Shown here piece by piece: positions 18,101 through 25,900 of a stretch of DNA of 43,625 nucleotides. Numbering within the stretch: the stretch's first letter is position 1; each line of letters opens with the position of its first letter. The DNA comes from a virus, in the IMG/VR virus record IMGVR_UViG_3300030117_003734, positions 3,732 through 47,356 of that record, one strand, 5' to 3'. Made by a program: the position numbers and the translations under genes. The notes beneath the pieces are model-generated. The model saw nothing but the letters and a program-made list of their open reading frames with translations, was not told the DNA's origin and searched no databases.

Positions 18101-21100
18101 TGTAAATCTAGCAACAGGAGAATTTACAATTGAAAATAACTTCTTTAATAAGAATGAAAGATTAATTTATACACCTGGTACTTCAAGTGTTGGATTCTCA
18201 TCTTTGATTATGTCAAATGGTAATCCTTTACCAAGTGAAGTTTATGTTGTTCATCCATCTGGAACTGTTAATTCAAAAGTATTTCAATTATCAACAACTA
18301 AAGCAGGGGCTGCAATAACCTTTAATAGTGCTGGATCTGGAAATAGGCATAGATTGGAGATGTTCAAGAAAAATGAAAAATCATTAATTACTATTGATGA
18401 TGTAATTCAATCTCCAATATCATTTACACCTATAACAACAACTTTATCGGGTAATGTTAGTGGACAAGTTTCTGTATCAACTTCAATTGTATCTTTAACA
18501 GGAATAACTTCTATTGTTGTAGGAGATTTATTAAAAGTAGATAATGAGTTTTTAAAAGTAAATAATGTTGGATTTGGAACTACAAATGTTGGTCCTATTT
18601 CAAATACTGGATCTTTAAATTTAGTAGATGTAAGTAGAGGAATTGTTGGTTCTTCATCTTCTATTCATACCGATACTAGTTCAGTCAGATTGTTTAAGGG
18701 TGGTTATAACATAGTTGGTGAAGAGATATTCTTTGTAGATCCACCTAGAGGGAATAATATTTTAGAAAAAGATGATTCAAATAGAGATCGTGGTAGATCT
18801 AACTTTAGTGGAAGAGTTTATTTGAGACAAGATTATAATTCAAATGCGATTTTTGATGACATTTCAAATGAATTTACAGGTATTGGTCAAACATTTACCA
18901 CAACAATATCTGGAGTCAACACTACTGGAATTACGACTGGAAGTGCTTTTGTAACAATTAATGGTATATTCCAACCACCAACAACAGATAAAAACCCTGT
19001 TAATAACTATGAGTTTTCAGAGTCAGTTGGAGTAACAAGTTTTGTGTTTAGTGGTATTACTTCATCTAACGGAACTCAAATTATTAGTGAATCAGATGTA
19101 AATCAAAATCAATTACCAAGATCAGGACAGATTATATCAATTGGATTTAGTGGTGGATTAGGAATTGCACCTTTAGCAGGAGCATCAGTCACAGCTGTTC
19201 TTGGTGCAGGTGGATCAATTACATCAGTGGGAATCGGAACAAGAGACTTTCATGGATCTGGATATCGTTCTGGAATCAGCACTACAGGAGATGGAATAAT
19301 TCGTATTGGTATTGCTGACACTGTTGGAACTGGTGCCACAGTTACTGCAACAGTTGGTATAGGTGGAACATTGATATTCAGTGTCGTTGAAGGTGGAAGT
19401 GGATATGTAAATCCTAGAGTAGAAGCACCTGTCCCTAGATATGAAAACTTACCAGTAACAGGAGTATCAAGAGTGGGTGTTGGTGCTACAACAGATACAG
19501 GAACAGGATTGCTTTTAAATATTGATGTGGGGGGAAGTAATACTACTGGTATTGGTTCTACATTATTTGAAGTTAAGTCATTTGATATTACAAGGTCTGG
19601 TTATGGATTTAGAAAGGGAGATGTATTTAAACCAGTAGGATTAGTTACAGATAAATCACTCACATCACCGATAACTGAAGTTGAATTTACAGTCAATGAA
19701 GTGTTTACAGATTCCTTCTGTTCTTGGAATGTTGGGGAGTTTGATTACATCGATTCAATCAAACCTTTACAAGACGGAACTAGAAAGAGATTCCCATTAA
19801 ACTTCAATGGTGAGTTAGTATCATTTGAACGTGCAAAATCTTCTCAAATTGATATGAAATCATTATTGTTAATATTCATTAATGGTGTTATACAAGATCC
19901 TGGTGATGCTTACATATTTAATGGGGGAACCTCTTTTGAATTTACAGAAGCACCTGATATAAACGATAATGTATCAATATTCTTCTATAAAGGAACAAAT
20001 AATGTTGATGTTACATTCGTAGATGTAACTGAATCAATAAAAGTTGGTGATGAGTTCCAATTACTCAAAAATAATAATAATCCTGGTTTTGATCAGGATG
20101 TTAGAGTTGTATCTGGTATTACAACATCAGATTTAATTGAAACTCCAGTATACTTTGATCAAGGTATAGATTCTAACAATTTAAAATCCTTTAGATGGAT
20201 CAAGCAAAAAGCAGATAAGTTTATAAATGGTGAGTTAATAACAAAAGTGAGACCTTCGATTGAACCACTTGTATTCCCAGAAGCAAGAATAATTAAAGAT
20301 CTTGGATCTGGTGATAGCACACTTTACATTGATAATGTCGGAGTTGGAACAAACTCATTAACAAATTTATTCTTCTATGAGAATCCAAATAAAATTGGAA
20401 CAATTGTATTTGACGAATCCGTAGAACCTAAAGCAGCAGATTTAACTGCAGTTGTTTCTGCTGGTGGAACAATTCAATCTATCACTATTAATGACGGTGG
20501 AAAAGGATATGTGGGTTCTAGCACTGCATTATCAATTGCTTCTCCAATATCCAATACTGGAGTTGCTTTGACAGCACCTGATTTAATTACATTAGGAATA
20601 GGATCTACTATCTTTGCCACAGCAAATGCCAACATTACAAGTGGTATTATAACTTCCGTATCAATTATAAATCCTGGTTTTGGATATACAACAACTGCTG
20701 TTCCAAATGTAGTCGCACCAACTCCTATTAGACCATCAGAGATAATTACTGGATTTACTGGTTCAAGTGGATTCTCAGGTATTGTTACAGCAATAAATGT
20801 TTTGAGTAGTTCGACTATCAAATTCTTTTTAGAAAAGGAATCTGGAACATTTAGTGGGTTGGGAAATGGAGATCCAATTTACATATTTGATACTGCAGTT
20901 GGTGTGGGTGTTACTTCAGTAGTTACCTCTTCAGGTGCTCCTGTAGGAATTGGTACATCATTCTTTGATAACATATATTTAATCAGCTCTTACAGTACAA
21001 CATCTAATACTGCTGAATTTGTTGCTGGTGTAAAAACTGACACATCACTTACTGGTATTTCGACTAGTGGTATATCTGGTAAGTTTTCTTGGGGTAAACT

Positions 21101-21251
21101 TACTGGTGGTGTTAGGTCAACTACAAACCCAATTTCAGTTACTATTTCAGGTAAGACTGTTAATTCAGGTTTAACAACTTTCCCAAGAATACAAAGAAGA
21201 AATTCTGGTATTAGAGACACTGGTGCTCTAATAGATAGGACTGGTGCCTAA
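9159..21251 (+). CDS. gp7: Giant baseplate protein in the gp7 position
   Basis: The 4030-residue product lies exactly where gp7 lies in T4 (between 6 and 8) but is about four times as long as T4 gp7 (1032). The N-terminal ~260 residues (LPEFILSESPKSVDFLKQYY, later FYESKGTEESFRILFNALYD) form a wedge-type anchor typical of marine T4-like phages. After that come repeated beta modules: RG...H modules at about 85-155, 1582-1629 and 3111-3180; HxxxxGD modules between 617 and 1904; and GxGY modules from 744 to 3857. A YHYH-type segment is at about 1275 (GWAYDGNPIYGPFGY). A fibre-like INGVIQDPG strand is near 3575. No frameshift was seen. It is probably a wedge protein elongated into a peripheral adhesin-like arm. 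Identity with gp7 rests on position and the N-terminus. AGGA at 9151-9154 precedes the ATG. Confidence 0.75.
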   Translation: MISTGIDTRIKVQQIIENQLPEFILSESPKSVDFLKQYYISQEYTGGPIDLTDNLDQYLKLDNLTPETLKGSVTLDVSISSTDSVINISPNTKGFPKQYGLLKIGSEVITYTGMTTNTFTGCQRGFSGITTYRDINNPSELVFSTSTAQEHSKGVNVDNLSSLFLQEFYKKIKNTFTPGLENTNFVSNLDVNNFIKEARTFYESKGTEESFRILFNALYDVDPKIIDLEEYLIKPSSAKYVRRKRIVAEKLKGEPLNLKGQTISRSTDTTSTASVSEVEILTGISGISTIKDYFILDLFVGFDEEEFITGNFDVTGKTKTITDVSIGSSVITVDSTVGFGTTGKIISGINTNIVYTDKTINQFLSCTGISNQINLGDDVIADDNIFGYENGDLTKKVELRITGVLSEFVSSENNRLSLENETIQIKSIGEIIENPNTNKSQKEIFANSWIYNTSSNYDIVDSISGTQSSIQLKSKIDKSSLRVGDSIQILEKKSSPFSLGTVVQESVIESLVITQNKITIVPSFEFSSSKRYAIRRVIRKTSSSADILKYGNNTLTADVQNVYNESDESLYVASNSLPSSGVGKTTSTVSIPNVIENTTIQDFNSLDNKYSTISFSVSDIPFVTGDQVYYEPEAEPLVGLTAGLYFIRTVGFNKIKLFKSPAFIEANDFIEFGVPTDTSTFHRFTLANQYNKFVAPQKLLKKYPVNVAENLGKNVETIPGPVGMLIDGVEIENGKSTDSIFYGSIENFSVIGFGTDYDIINPPVIEVGSVSTSSTQALVSPELSGDIKEIQVDPQNFDIEDVISIQLTGGNSGEAVLQPVLRRRNRVLEFSGVTSAFGGGIDTFSETITFFKPHNLVSGQILVYDKNKNTQLGIGTFKGSNLANFESLIDGQQYWPEVVGLSTIRLYRNEVDYTTGINTIGFTDVAKSGIHKFKLKDAKNSLSSVRVVKSGRPYLSRKVFVDSSLGISTYKSIVTFKNHGFSDGELVSYSPFVGLGTTSPQNISGLSTANQYNIIKIDNDNFRVANAGVAGTDNTNFIRKNHVDFKTTGTGYQLFKYPDVELTINATYSVSTSDKINLTPVIQGQIVNASLYRKGSGYGSTDIINYENKPNILIKNGLSRPGKNITPSIVPIISDGKLSNVNIQDGGDEYHSTPDLVVIGDGTGASLRAVIDRDENSSTFLKIIDVIILNSGTNYTFDNTRINIVARGKNAVFNSSVKKLSINNIQTSRPYKERYSNFALLPTNNELKFTAVGYSTAIGESSYGQISNSHSPIIGWAYDGNPIYGPFGYSDPLDNSSAIKILKTGYSIKTNIEDRSDLPFDLGFFVEDYSYLPTDSTDLDEHNGRYCRTPEYPNGVYAYFAGINTITKEPEFPYFIGNTYRSIPDVLDPLLTINQSFNFNNSKLVRNTFPYKLSDPFANNDFIIESNKILSQTTRVTSVSQGSIDSLDILKSGEGYKVNDNVLFDNSNTNGEGVGAFVSKLEGKPISDITTSYEKLENLTFIRKDPSTISVFVSDTHQLAVGNNLEISGLSTDIKSVSGVSLIGNHNISAISTESTILYKELPSNAVAGIVTDIFVYKTTDVISVGSSIGIGTEKLLVLNKFDDRNVLRVERGVTGTAHTLSSEVKLIPSFFDISFNSNFLNSKVDDIVYFNPKQAVGIATTVGITSAINVSVGDTTSVVSVPAQSIYLPNHPFKTGQEITFETDGNSVLEVSRDGAANQSFNLPSTGTSQNLFAINKSPNYIGIVTQVGLITSTNGLFFRTNGDDYFKYRFESNFNKITGNVERINSKVTLTTSHNLSVGDIVTLDITSNQSVGIGTSTKVRIKYNHLTDSLLINQVGFTSARINTTNNTITLNSHEFKTGDKVYYDSTDTIASGLETGGYFIYRIDDDTIKLAETLYDAKQIPPNIVSIVSIGGSEHQLSLINPPINIIRDNNLVFDISDSSLSDFDFKIYQDENFNNDFVSTGKTTVNTVSTSGTIGVTSTATLTLNYSIDNPLNLFYNVEKSGFISTSDIDVLNGSKISYMDSDYNKDYSVVSVGTTDFDIRLKSKPETLSYQTLNTTILKYTTTSRTDNGSINKVNLISGGSGYKSLPKFVSVASTQGINAKLLPSSTTSNKIENTDILNIGFEYASDKTLSPIARLSPVVSTKNSDEIVAINIKNGGTNYTVPPNLVLQDVETKQIVDSGSLVANIGQASQSINSIDIINTPRGIGNCKLFTKDNSSAIPITNVTIGSTIITDVISGIVTVTLATPIIGFTTAPFAVGDTIFVEGIENEYGDSFNSPTNKFNFYPVEKIVGSGLNPNPFILEFNIHGGGTSPLVTNPGLAKTIQSFAGAINFKDYPKFTIITAQSEFIPGEILLVSRDGSVFNNVGINLDRITNNYIKIQGNFNLQENDKIKGKSSGSVATVNSIFKNEGQFKVDFASDRVIGWSNDTGKLNQDYQVIPDNDYYQTLSYTIQSPIEYQTLVSPVNKLLHTTGLKNFADLGISTSVGVGSTSTVDSSTIIRDLSSENRVDAIDNFDLAKDVDTLSNPLRSRFVSFDTKLLSNFFECSTNRVLQIDNIKSLFKNATNNAASDGFISLTNSFNRFLVQTRVPSVAAGIGTTTNTFQLTELLTSVDFVKGNIFTIQKGSINDEAKIVDILGENGSGGSYKLTFTPVDPFNSDLDVKILQQSFLAGVGAGNSSIGFVDLHGVNQNVSASTTSTLISSNIANIDSYFATVEVNDSVSNENNVVEIYATHDGTNSYISNYSLETNTTNSIGTFTTNLDSSILSLNFENDRSNQVLVRSKVVGFGTTAVGIGTHRFKNSSQADGFENSGRFESNFVSIASTAVIAGFTTAKDTSIKSIVRVSIGNTSALHQILMGHDGENTFITQYPFMTIGDDLGIGTFSSEYSGSNLNLKFHPDSNYIGVGNLLVQSFNEILNTKLDVINSTPTLNYGKSFDEISLLQYDALNSSRSNGLNFKLKNNNNPIFANFFNPATNVNLATGEFTIENNFFNKNERLIYTPGTSSVGFSSLIMSNGNPLPSEVYVVHPSGTVNSKVFQLSTTKAGAAITFNSAGSGNRHRLEMFKKNEKSLITIDDVIQSPISFTPITTTLSGNVSGQVSVSTSIVSLTGITSIVVGDLLKVDNEFLKVNNVGFGTTNVGPISNTGSLNLVDVSRGIVGSSSSIHTDTSSVRLFKGGYNIVGEEIFFVDPPRGNNILEKDDSNRDRGRSNFSGRVYLRQDYNSNAIFDDISNEFTGIGQTFTTTISGVNTTGITTGSAFVTINGIFQPPTTDKNPVNNYEFSESVGVTSFVFSGITSSNGTQIISESDVNQNQLPRSGQIISIGFSGGLGIAPLAGASVTAVLGAGGSITSVGIGTRDFHGSGYRSGISTTGDGIIRIGIADTVGTGATVTATVGIGGTLIFSVVEGGSGYVNPRVEAPVPRYENLPVTGVSRVGVGATTDTGTGLLLNIDVGGSNTTGIGSTLFEVKSFDITRSGYGFRKGDVFKPVGLVTDKSLTSPITEVEFTVNEVFTDSFCSWNVGEFDYIDSIKPLQDGTRKRFPLNFNGELVSFERAKSSQIDMKSLLLIFINGVIQDPGDAYIFNGGTSFEFTEAPDINDNVSIFFYKGTNNVDVTFVDVTESIKVGDEFQLLKNNNNPGFDQDVRVVSGITTSDLIETPVYFDQGIDSNNLKSFRWIKQKADKFINGELITKVRPSIEPLVFPEARIIKDLGSGDSTLYIDNVGVGTNSLTNLFFYENPNKIGTIVFDESVEPKAADLTAVVSAGGTIQSITINDGGKGYVGSSTALSIASPISNTGVALTAPDLITLGIGSTIFATANANITSGIITSVSIINPGFGYTTTAVPNVVAPTPIRPSEIITGFTGSSGFSGIVTAINVLSSSTIKFFLEKESGTFSGLGNGDPIYIFDTAVGVGVTSVVTSSGAPVGIGTSFFDNIYLISSYSTTSNTAEFVAGVKTDTSLTGISTSGISGKFSWGKLTGGVRSTTNPISVTISGKTVNSGLTTFPRIQRRNSGIRDTGALIDRTGA
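9411..9623 (+). repeat. RG...H module, copy 1 in the giant gp7-like protein
   Basis: Residues 85-155 show the pattern G(S)EV..Y......F.GCQRGFSG followed later by EHSKG. Sister copies are at 13902-14046 and 18489-18699 in the same gene, at 28891-29112 in the DUF4815 gene and at 34585-34788 in gp15. The shared core is an acidic E(I/V/F) strand, then RG, then a Ser/Thr- or Gly-containing turn, then His. Confidence 0.6.
12408..12830 (+). repeat. GxGY bead array in the giant gp7-like protein
   Basis: Residues about 1084-1224 contain three beads. Each has a strand ending GSGY, GDEY or GTNY, then a PxxV or equivalent strand, then a Gly/Ala-rich turn such as GDGTGA. Further beads occur at about 11388-11660, 13479-13632, 15378-15795, 19212-19640 and 20463-20730. 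The same bead recurs in gp8, gp14 and the DUF4815 protein. Confidence 0.6.
12981..13080 (+). other. YHYH-type segment inside the giant gp7-like protein
   Basis: Around residue 1275 the sequence GWAYDGNPIYGPFGY matches the core of the YHYH domain (PF14240), a domain of unknown function found in secreted bacterial proteins and in phage structural proteins. It falls between bead arrays, so it looks like a discrete inserted domain. Confidence 0.7.
14712..14870 (+). repeat. HxxxxGD module in the giant gp7-like protein
   Basis: Residues about 1852-1904 have HEFKTGDKVYY, a Gly-Gly turn, a YFIYRID strand and an IKLAETLYDA end. Related copies lie near residues 617, 848, 974, 1687 and 1790 (HNLVSGQ, HGFSDGE, HPFKTGQ, HNLSVGD). 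This pattern is familiar from phage tail-fibre proteins. Confidence 0.6.
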
Positions 21252-21256
21252 ACTAG

Positions 21257-21264
21257 TATAAATA
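21257..21264 (+). promoter_or_regulatory. Late promoter before gp8
   Basis: A perfect TATAAATA sits six bases after the stop of the giant gene and 27 bases before the gp8 ATG. The spacing is the same as at gp25. Confidence 0.8.
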
Positions 21265-21291
21265 TAAGAAAAAAACTATAGAATATAAAAA

Positions 21292-22944
21292 ATGTCGGCA
21301 ATTGTAACAGATCAGTTTAGAATTAATAACGCGGGTAATTTTTTAGGAGATGTAAATAATTCCTCAAATTCATACTATGTTTTTGTTGGATTGTCAAACC
21401 CATCTGCTGCAGTTAGATCGTCCAGTGCCTTTGGTAGAAATGCAAATGATGCAGAATGGAATGATCAAACAACTAGAAAAGTTCCTGTTGATAATTTTAA
21501 CTACTTAAACCATTCCAAAGACACAATGGTGTTTGGAAAGAAAATTACTTCTGATAATGTAAGAAGAGTTGTTCGAAAAATAAGTTGGACAAAGGACACG
21601 ATTTATGATATGTATCGTCATGATTATAGTGCATCTAACAGAACTCCAAATGGTCAGACAGCAAGATTATATGACACAGATTTTTATGTAATCAATAAAG
21701 ATTTTAATGTTTATATATGCATTGATAATGGTTCTTCAGGAATTAATACTACTGGTAATCCATCCTTAAATGAACCAACTCTAACTGGATTAGAACCATT
21801 TAGAGCCACTGGTGCTACTGATGATGGTTATCTTTGGAAGTATCTATTCACAGTCCCTCCAAGTGATATTATAAAATTTGATGCTACAGAATTTATTCCA
21901 TTACCTAATGATTGGACAACAACAAATGATGCTAACATAGCAAACGTCAGAGATAATGGAAATGCTGATATTAGTAATAACCAAATAAAGAAAATATTTG
22001 TTGAGGATGGGGGCACTTCATATAGCAATGCAGGTGCTGGTGGTCAAGAGGTAAACATTGTTGGTGATGGTAGTGGTGGAAAGGTAATTGTTGAAGTTGG
22101 AACTGATGCAAAAATTAGTGATGTAAAAGTTTCCGTAGGTGGAAAGGGTTATACTTATGGTATGGTTGATTTAACTGACTTACAACCAACTAACCCTAAT
22201 GCTAAATTAATTCCAATTATACCTCCATCAAAGGGTCATGGTTCTGATATTTACAAAGAATTGGGTGCTGATAGAGTTTTAGTTTATGCTCGATTTGATG
22301 ATTCTACTAAGGATTTTCCGATTGATACTAAATTTGCTCAGATTGGAATTGTTAAAAATCCAACATCAATTGGATCTACACAAGTTTTCACCCAATCTCA
22401 ATATTCTTCAGTATCATCTTTATACTTAAGTTCTTTTGATAGTCCAACTTCTGCAAAAATAGGTGATTTAATTACACAAGATGTTAAAAATAGCAGTGGA
22501 GTTGTGGTTGGTCAGGTGAGAGGTTATGTTGTATCTTTTGATATTATATCAACAGATGTGAGTGATAAGATTGCAGTTTTAAAATACTATCAAGATCGTT
22601 CATTATATTTCAATACAACTACTGGTGACCAAACAGATGCAGTTGGTATTAATAGTATATCTGGTACAAATGGTCAGATATACAAATTTAGTGGAACTGA
22701 AATCATAAAAGGAACTGATGGTGCTGGATCAGATTATCAAGTTGGAATAAAAACTACATTTAGTGGTATTTCAACAAATCCTACAGGAACTAAAATAGTT
22801 GATTTAGGTGTTGAGTTCAAAGATGGCGTAGCACAATCCGAGATAAATAATCAGTCGGGTGATATTATCTACCTAGATAATCGACAATTGATCACTAGAG
22901 ATAGTAGGCAAAAAGAAGACATCAAAGTTATACTGGAATTCTAA
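21292..22944 (+). CDS. gp8: Baseplate wedge subunit gp8
   Basis: The start MSAIVTDQFRINNA followed by NSYYVFVGLSNPS is characteristic of gp8 in marine T4-like phages. The protein has 550 residues against 334 in T4. An extra stretch at about 230-323 consists of GxGY-type beads (GGTSYS, GGKGYT with Gly-rich turns), the same module as in the giant neighbours. In T4, gp8 dimers bind gp7 and gp10 in the wedge periphery. Its place directly after the gp7-like gene fits that partnership. A late promoter lies at 21257. Confidence 0.88.
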   Translation: MSAIVTDQFRINNAGNFLGDVNNSSNSYYVFVGLSNPSAAVRSSSAFGRNANDAEWNDQTTRKVPVDNFNYLNHSKDTMVFGKKITSDNVRRVVRKISWTKDTIYDMYRHDYSASNRTPNGQTARLYDTDFYVINKDFNVYICIDNGSSGINTTGNPSLNEPTLTGLEPFRATGATDDGYLWKYLFTVPPSDIIKFDATEFIPLPNDWTTTNDANIANVRDNGNADISNNQIKKIFVEDGGTSYSNAGAGGQEVNIVGDGSGGKVIVEVGTDAKISDVKVSVGGKGYTYGMVDLTDLQPTNPNAKLIPIIPPSKGHGSDIYKELGADRVLVYARFDDSTKDFPIDTKFAQIGIVKNPTSIGSTQVFTQSQYSSVSSLYLSSFDSPTSAKIGDLITQDVKNSSGVVVGQVRGYVVSFDIISTDVSDKIAVLKYYQDRSLYFNTTTGDQTDAVGINSISGTNGQIYKFSGTEIIKGTDGAGSDYQVGIKTTFSGISTNPTGTKIVDLGVEFKDGVAQSEINNQSGDIIYLDNRQLITRDSRQKEDIKVILEF

Positions 22945-22947
22945 AAC

Positions 22948-25900
22948 ATGTCACAGAAAACAAATTTAAACATAAGTCCTTATTATGATGACTTTAATGA
23001 TGACAATAATTTCTACAGAGTTCTGTTTAGACCAGGCAGACCTGTTCAAGCTCGTGAATTAACTACTTTACAATCAATATTACAGAACCAAATACAATCT
23101 TTTGGTAATCATGTGTTTAAGGATGGATCAATGGTTCTTCCTGGTGGTATAAATTATGATGACAGATATTTTTCAGTAAAATTAGAATCCGAACATTTAG
23201 GTCTTCCAATATCCCTCTATCTTGATAATTTAAAAGGAAAAAAATTAAAAGGACAAAATTCAGGTATAGAATTACTAATTAATGATTGCAAACTTCCAAG
23301 TTCATCAGATGATATTACTGATACTACAATTTTTGTAAAATATTTAACAGGAAATAATGATAATATAATTGCAAATTTAGAGGATGGAGAACCTTTATTA
23401 ACTCTTGAAGACATTACCTATGGTAATACAACTATTGTAACAGGTGAGAGTGTTGCCACATTGGTGTCTACAAACGCTTCTGCGACTGGTAGTGCAGTTA
23501 AGATGAATGAAGGGGTATATTTCATCAGAGGAACCTTTGTATCCGTTCCTACAAGCACTATAGTATTAGATGCATATTCAAATGAACCATCATATCGAGT
23601 AGGATTAAGAATTACAGAGTCAATTATTACAGCAAAAGAAGACTCATCATTATATGATAATGCAAAAGGATTTTCTAATTTTGCAGCACCTGGTGCAGAT
23701 AGATTTAAGATAATTGCAACTTTAGCAAAGAAGTCTTTAACAGATACAAGTGATGTTGACTTTGTTGAAGTAATTAAACTAAGAAATGGTGAACTTAAAA
23801 AATTGCAAGATTTTTCTGTTTACAATGAATTAGAAAAATACTTAGCTGCTAGAACATTTGAGGAATCTGGAAACTATTCAATCGATAATTTTAAAGTTAA
23901 AGTATCAGATTCATTAGATAATGGACTTTCTAATGGAGGAATATTTAAATCAAATCAAATAACGGAAGAAGGAAATACACCATCAGATGATTTAGGTTGT
24001 CTTGAAGTTAGTTCAGGTAAAGCATATGTGCAGGGTTTTAGAATTAGTACACCTGGAACAACTATTGTAGATTTTGAAAAACCAAGAGATAAAGGAAAAG
24101 TAAACACTGCGTTAGTTCCATTTGATATGGGAACTTTAATACGTGTCAATAACGTATCTGGAACACCTGTTTTGGGAACTGGTGTAGGTGAAAATACAGT
24201 ATCCCTTTTAAGTCGAAGAAAAGATTCAGCAGTTGCAACTGGAATCCCATCTGGTGCTTATGAAATAGGAAAGGCAAGAGTATATTCATTTGGACTAAGA
24301 AACACTCCATACGCAGATAATGCTAGTCAATGGAATCTTCATTTATTTGATGTTCAAACATATACGTTTATAACTTTAAATACATCTTTAACAGCAACAA
24401 TTAGTTCTTTTGTTAGAGGTGCTAGTAGTGGTGCCACAGGATTTATTAATGGTTCAGTATCAGGTGCAACTGATATTGTTTTATCTCAAACATCAGGAAC
24501 CTTCATTCCAAACGAAAAGTTAATTATTAATGAATCTGAGGAGTCATTTAGATCTATTGTATCAGTTAGACAATATACTTTTGAAGATGTAAAATCAGTC
24601 TATCAAAATACAAATGGAATGACTGGTGGAATAACAGGATTTATAGATTTTAGTGCAGATACAATATTAGAAACAACTCGAATCCAATCAATACCATCTT
24701 TTAATAATAGTGTAATATCATCAACTAACGGTCTTACAGGAACCATAACATCACCTGGTAATGCATTTACAGGTATAAAAACAGAATCAATCATACAATA
24801 TCAAACTGCAGGAACTTCTGACATCAATTTTAATAGAGTTACTGATATTAGTACAGATTTAAAAACATTAACTGTTGCTGGAATCACAACTGTTTCTGGA
24901 ATAAATGATGGTAAAGTTGGTATCAACACCATGTCCTCAGTATCTTTAGTATCACCAGTTGTTGTTGATAAAGAAAATACAGGATTGTATGCAAAATTAG
25001 GATTTGATAATATATGTGAGGTGGATTTAGCAAATGCAACTTTAGCAGTATCTTCTCAATCTGCAATGTTTGCACTAAGTGCTAATTCAACGATACAAGC
25101 AGTTCCTGCGGGAATAACAAGTGCATTTTACTCAAACTTTGATACTCAAAAATATTCTTTAGTTTATAGTGATGGAACAGTAGAACCATTGACAAGAGAT
25201 CAATTTGAATTGGTTGATGCAGGATCAAAAGTTCAATTTAGTGGATTAAGTAAAAATAGTGGTAATGCAGTTCTAAACGTTACTGTAGAAAAACAAAGTA
25301 TTACAAATAAAACTAAACAATTTACAAGAAGTAATAAAATAGTTATTGATAAAACAAAAGTTGGTGTAAGCACCAGTACAAATGGACTAACATTTAACCA
25401 ATATTATGGTTTAAGAATAGAAGATAGGGAAATATCTTTAAATGCTCCTGATGTTGTGAATGTAGTTTCTGTTTTAGAATCTAAAAATAATAATGATCCT
25501 ACCTTAGATAAGATAACAACAGTATCTGGACTCTCTTTGAATACTAATACTGTTGATGGTGAAAAAATAATTGGAGCAGAGAGTGGAGCAGTAGCACAAT
25601 TAATCACCAGAGTTGATGGTGAAAATGTTGAAGTTGCATATTTTACAAATACAAAATTTGTTTTAGGTGAGATAATAACATTCCAAGAGTCAAATATTGA
25701 AACAACAGTTCAAGCAATTACTTTAGGAAACAACATAAATGTAACACAAAAATATTCTCTAGACAAAGGTCAACGAGAACAATATTATGATTACTCAAGA
25801 ATCGTAAGGAAATCAACTCTTTCTGCACCATCTAGAAGACTTTTGGTAATATTTAATTCTTATATTGTTCCAACTACAGATACTGGCGATTTATTTACAG

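Noticed and set aside
9159-21251. Diversity-generating retroelement target in the giant fibre-like gene
   Set aside because: No reverse transcriptase, template repeat or accessory gene is visible in the window, and no near-identical DNA repeat pair was noticed at the gene end.
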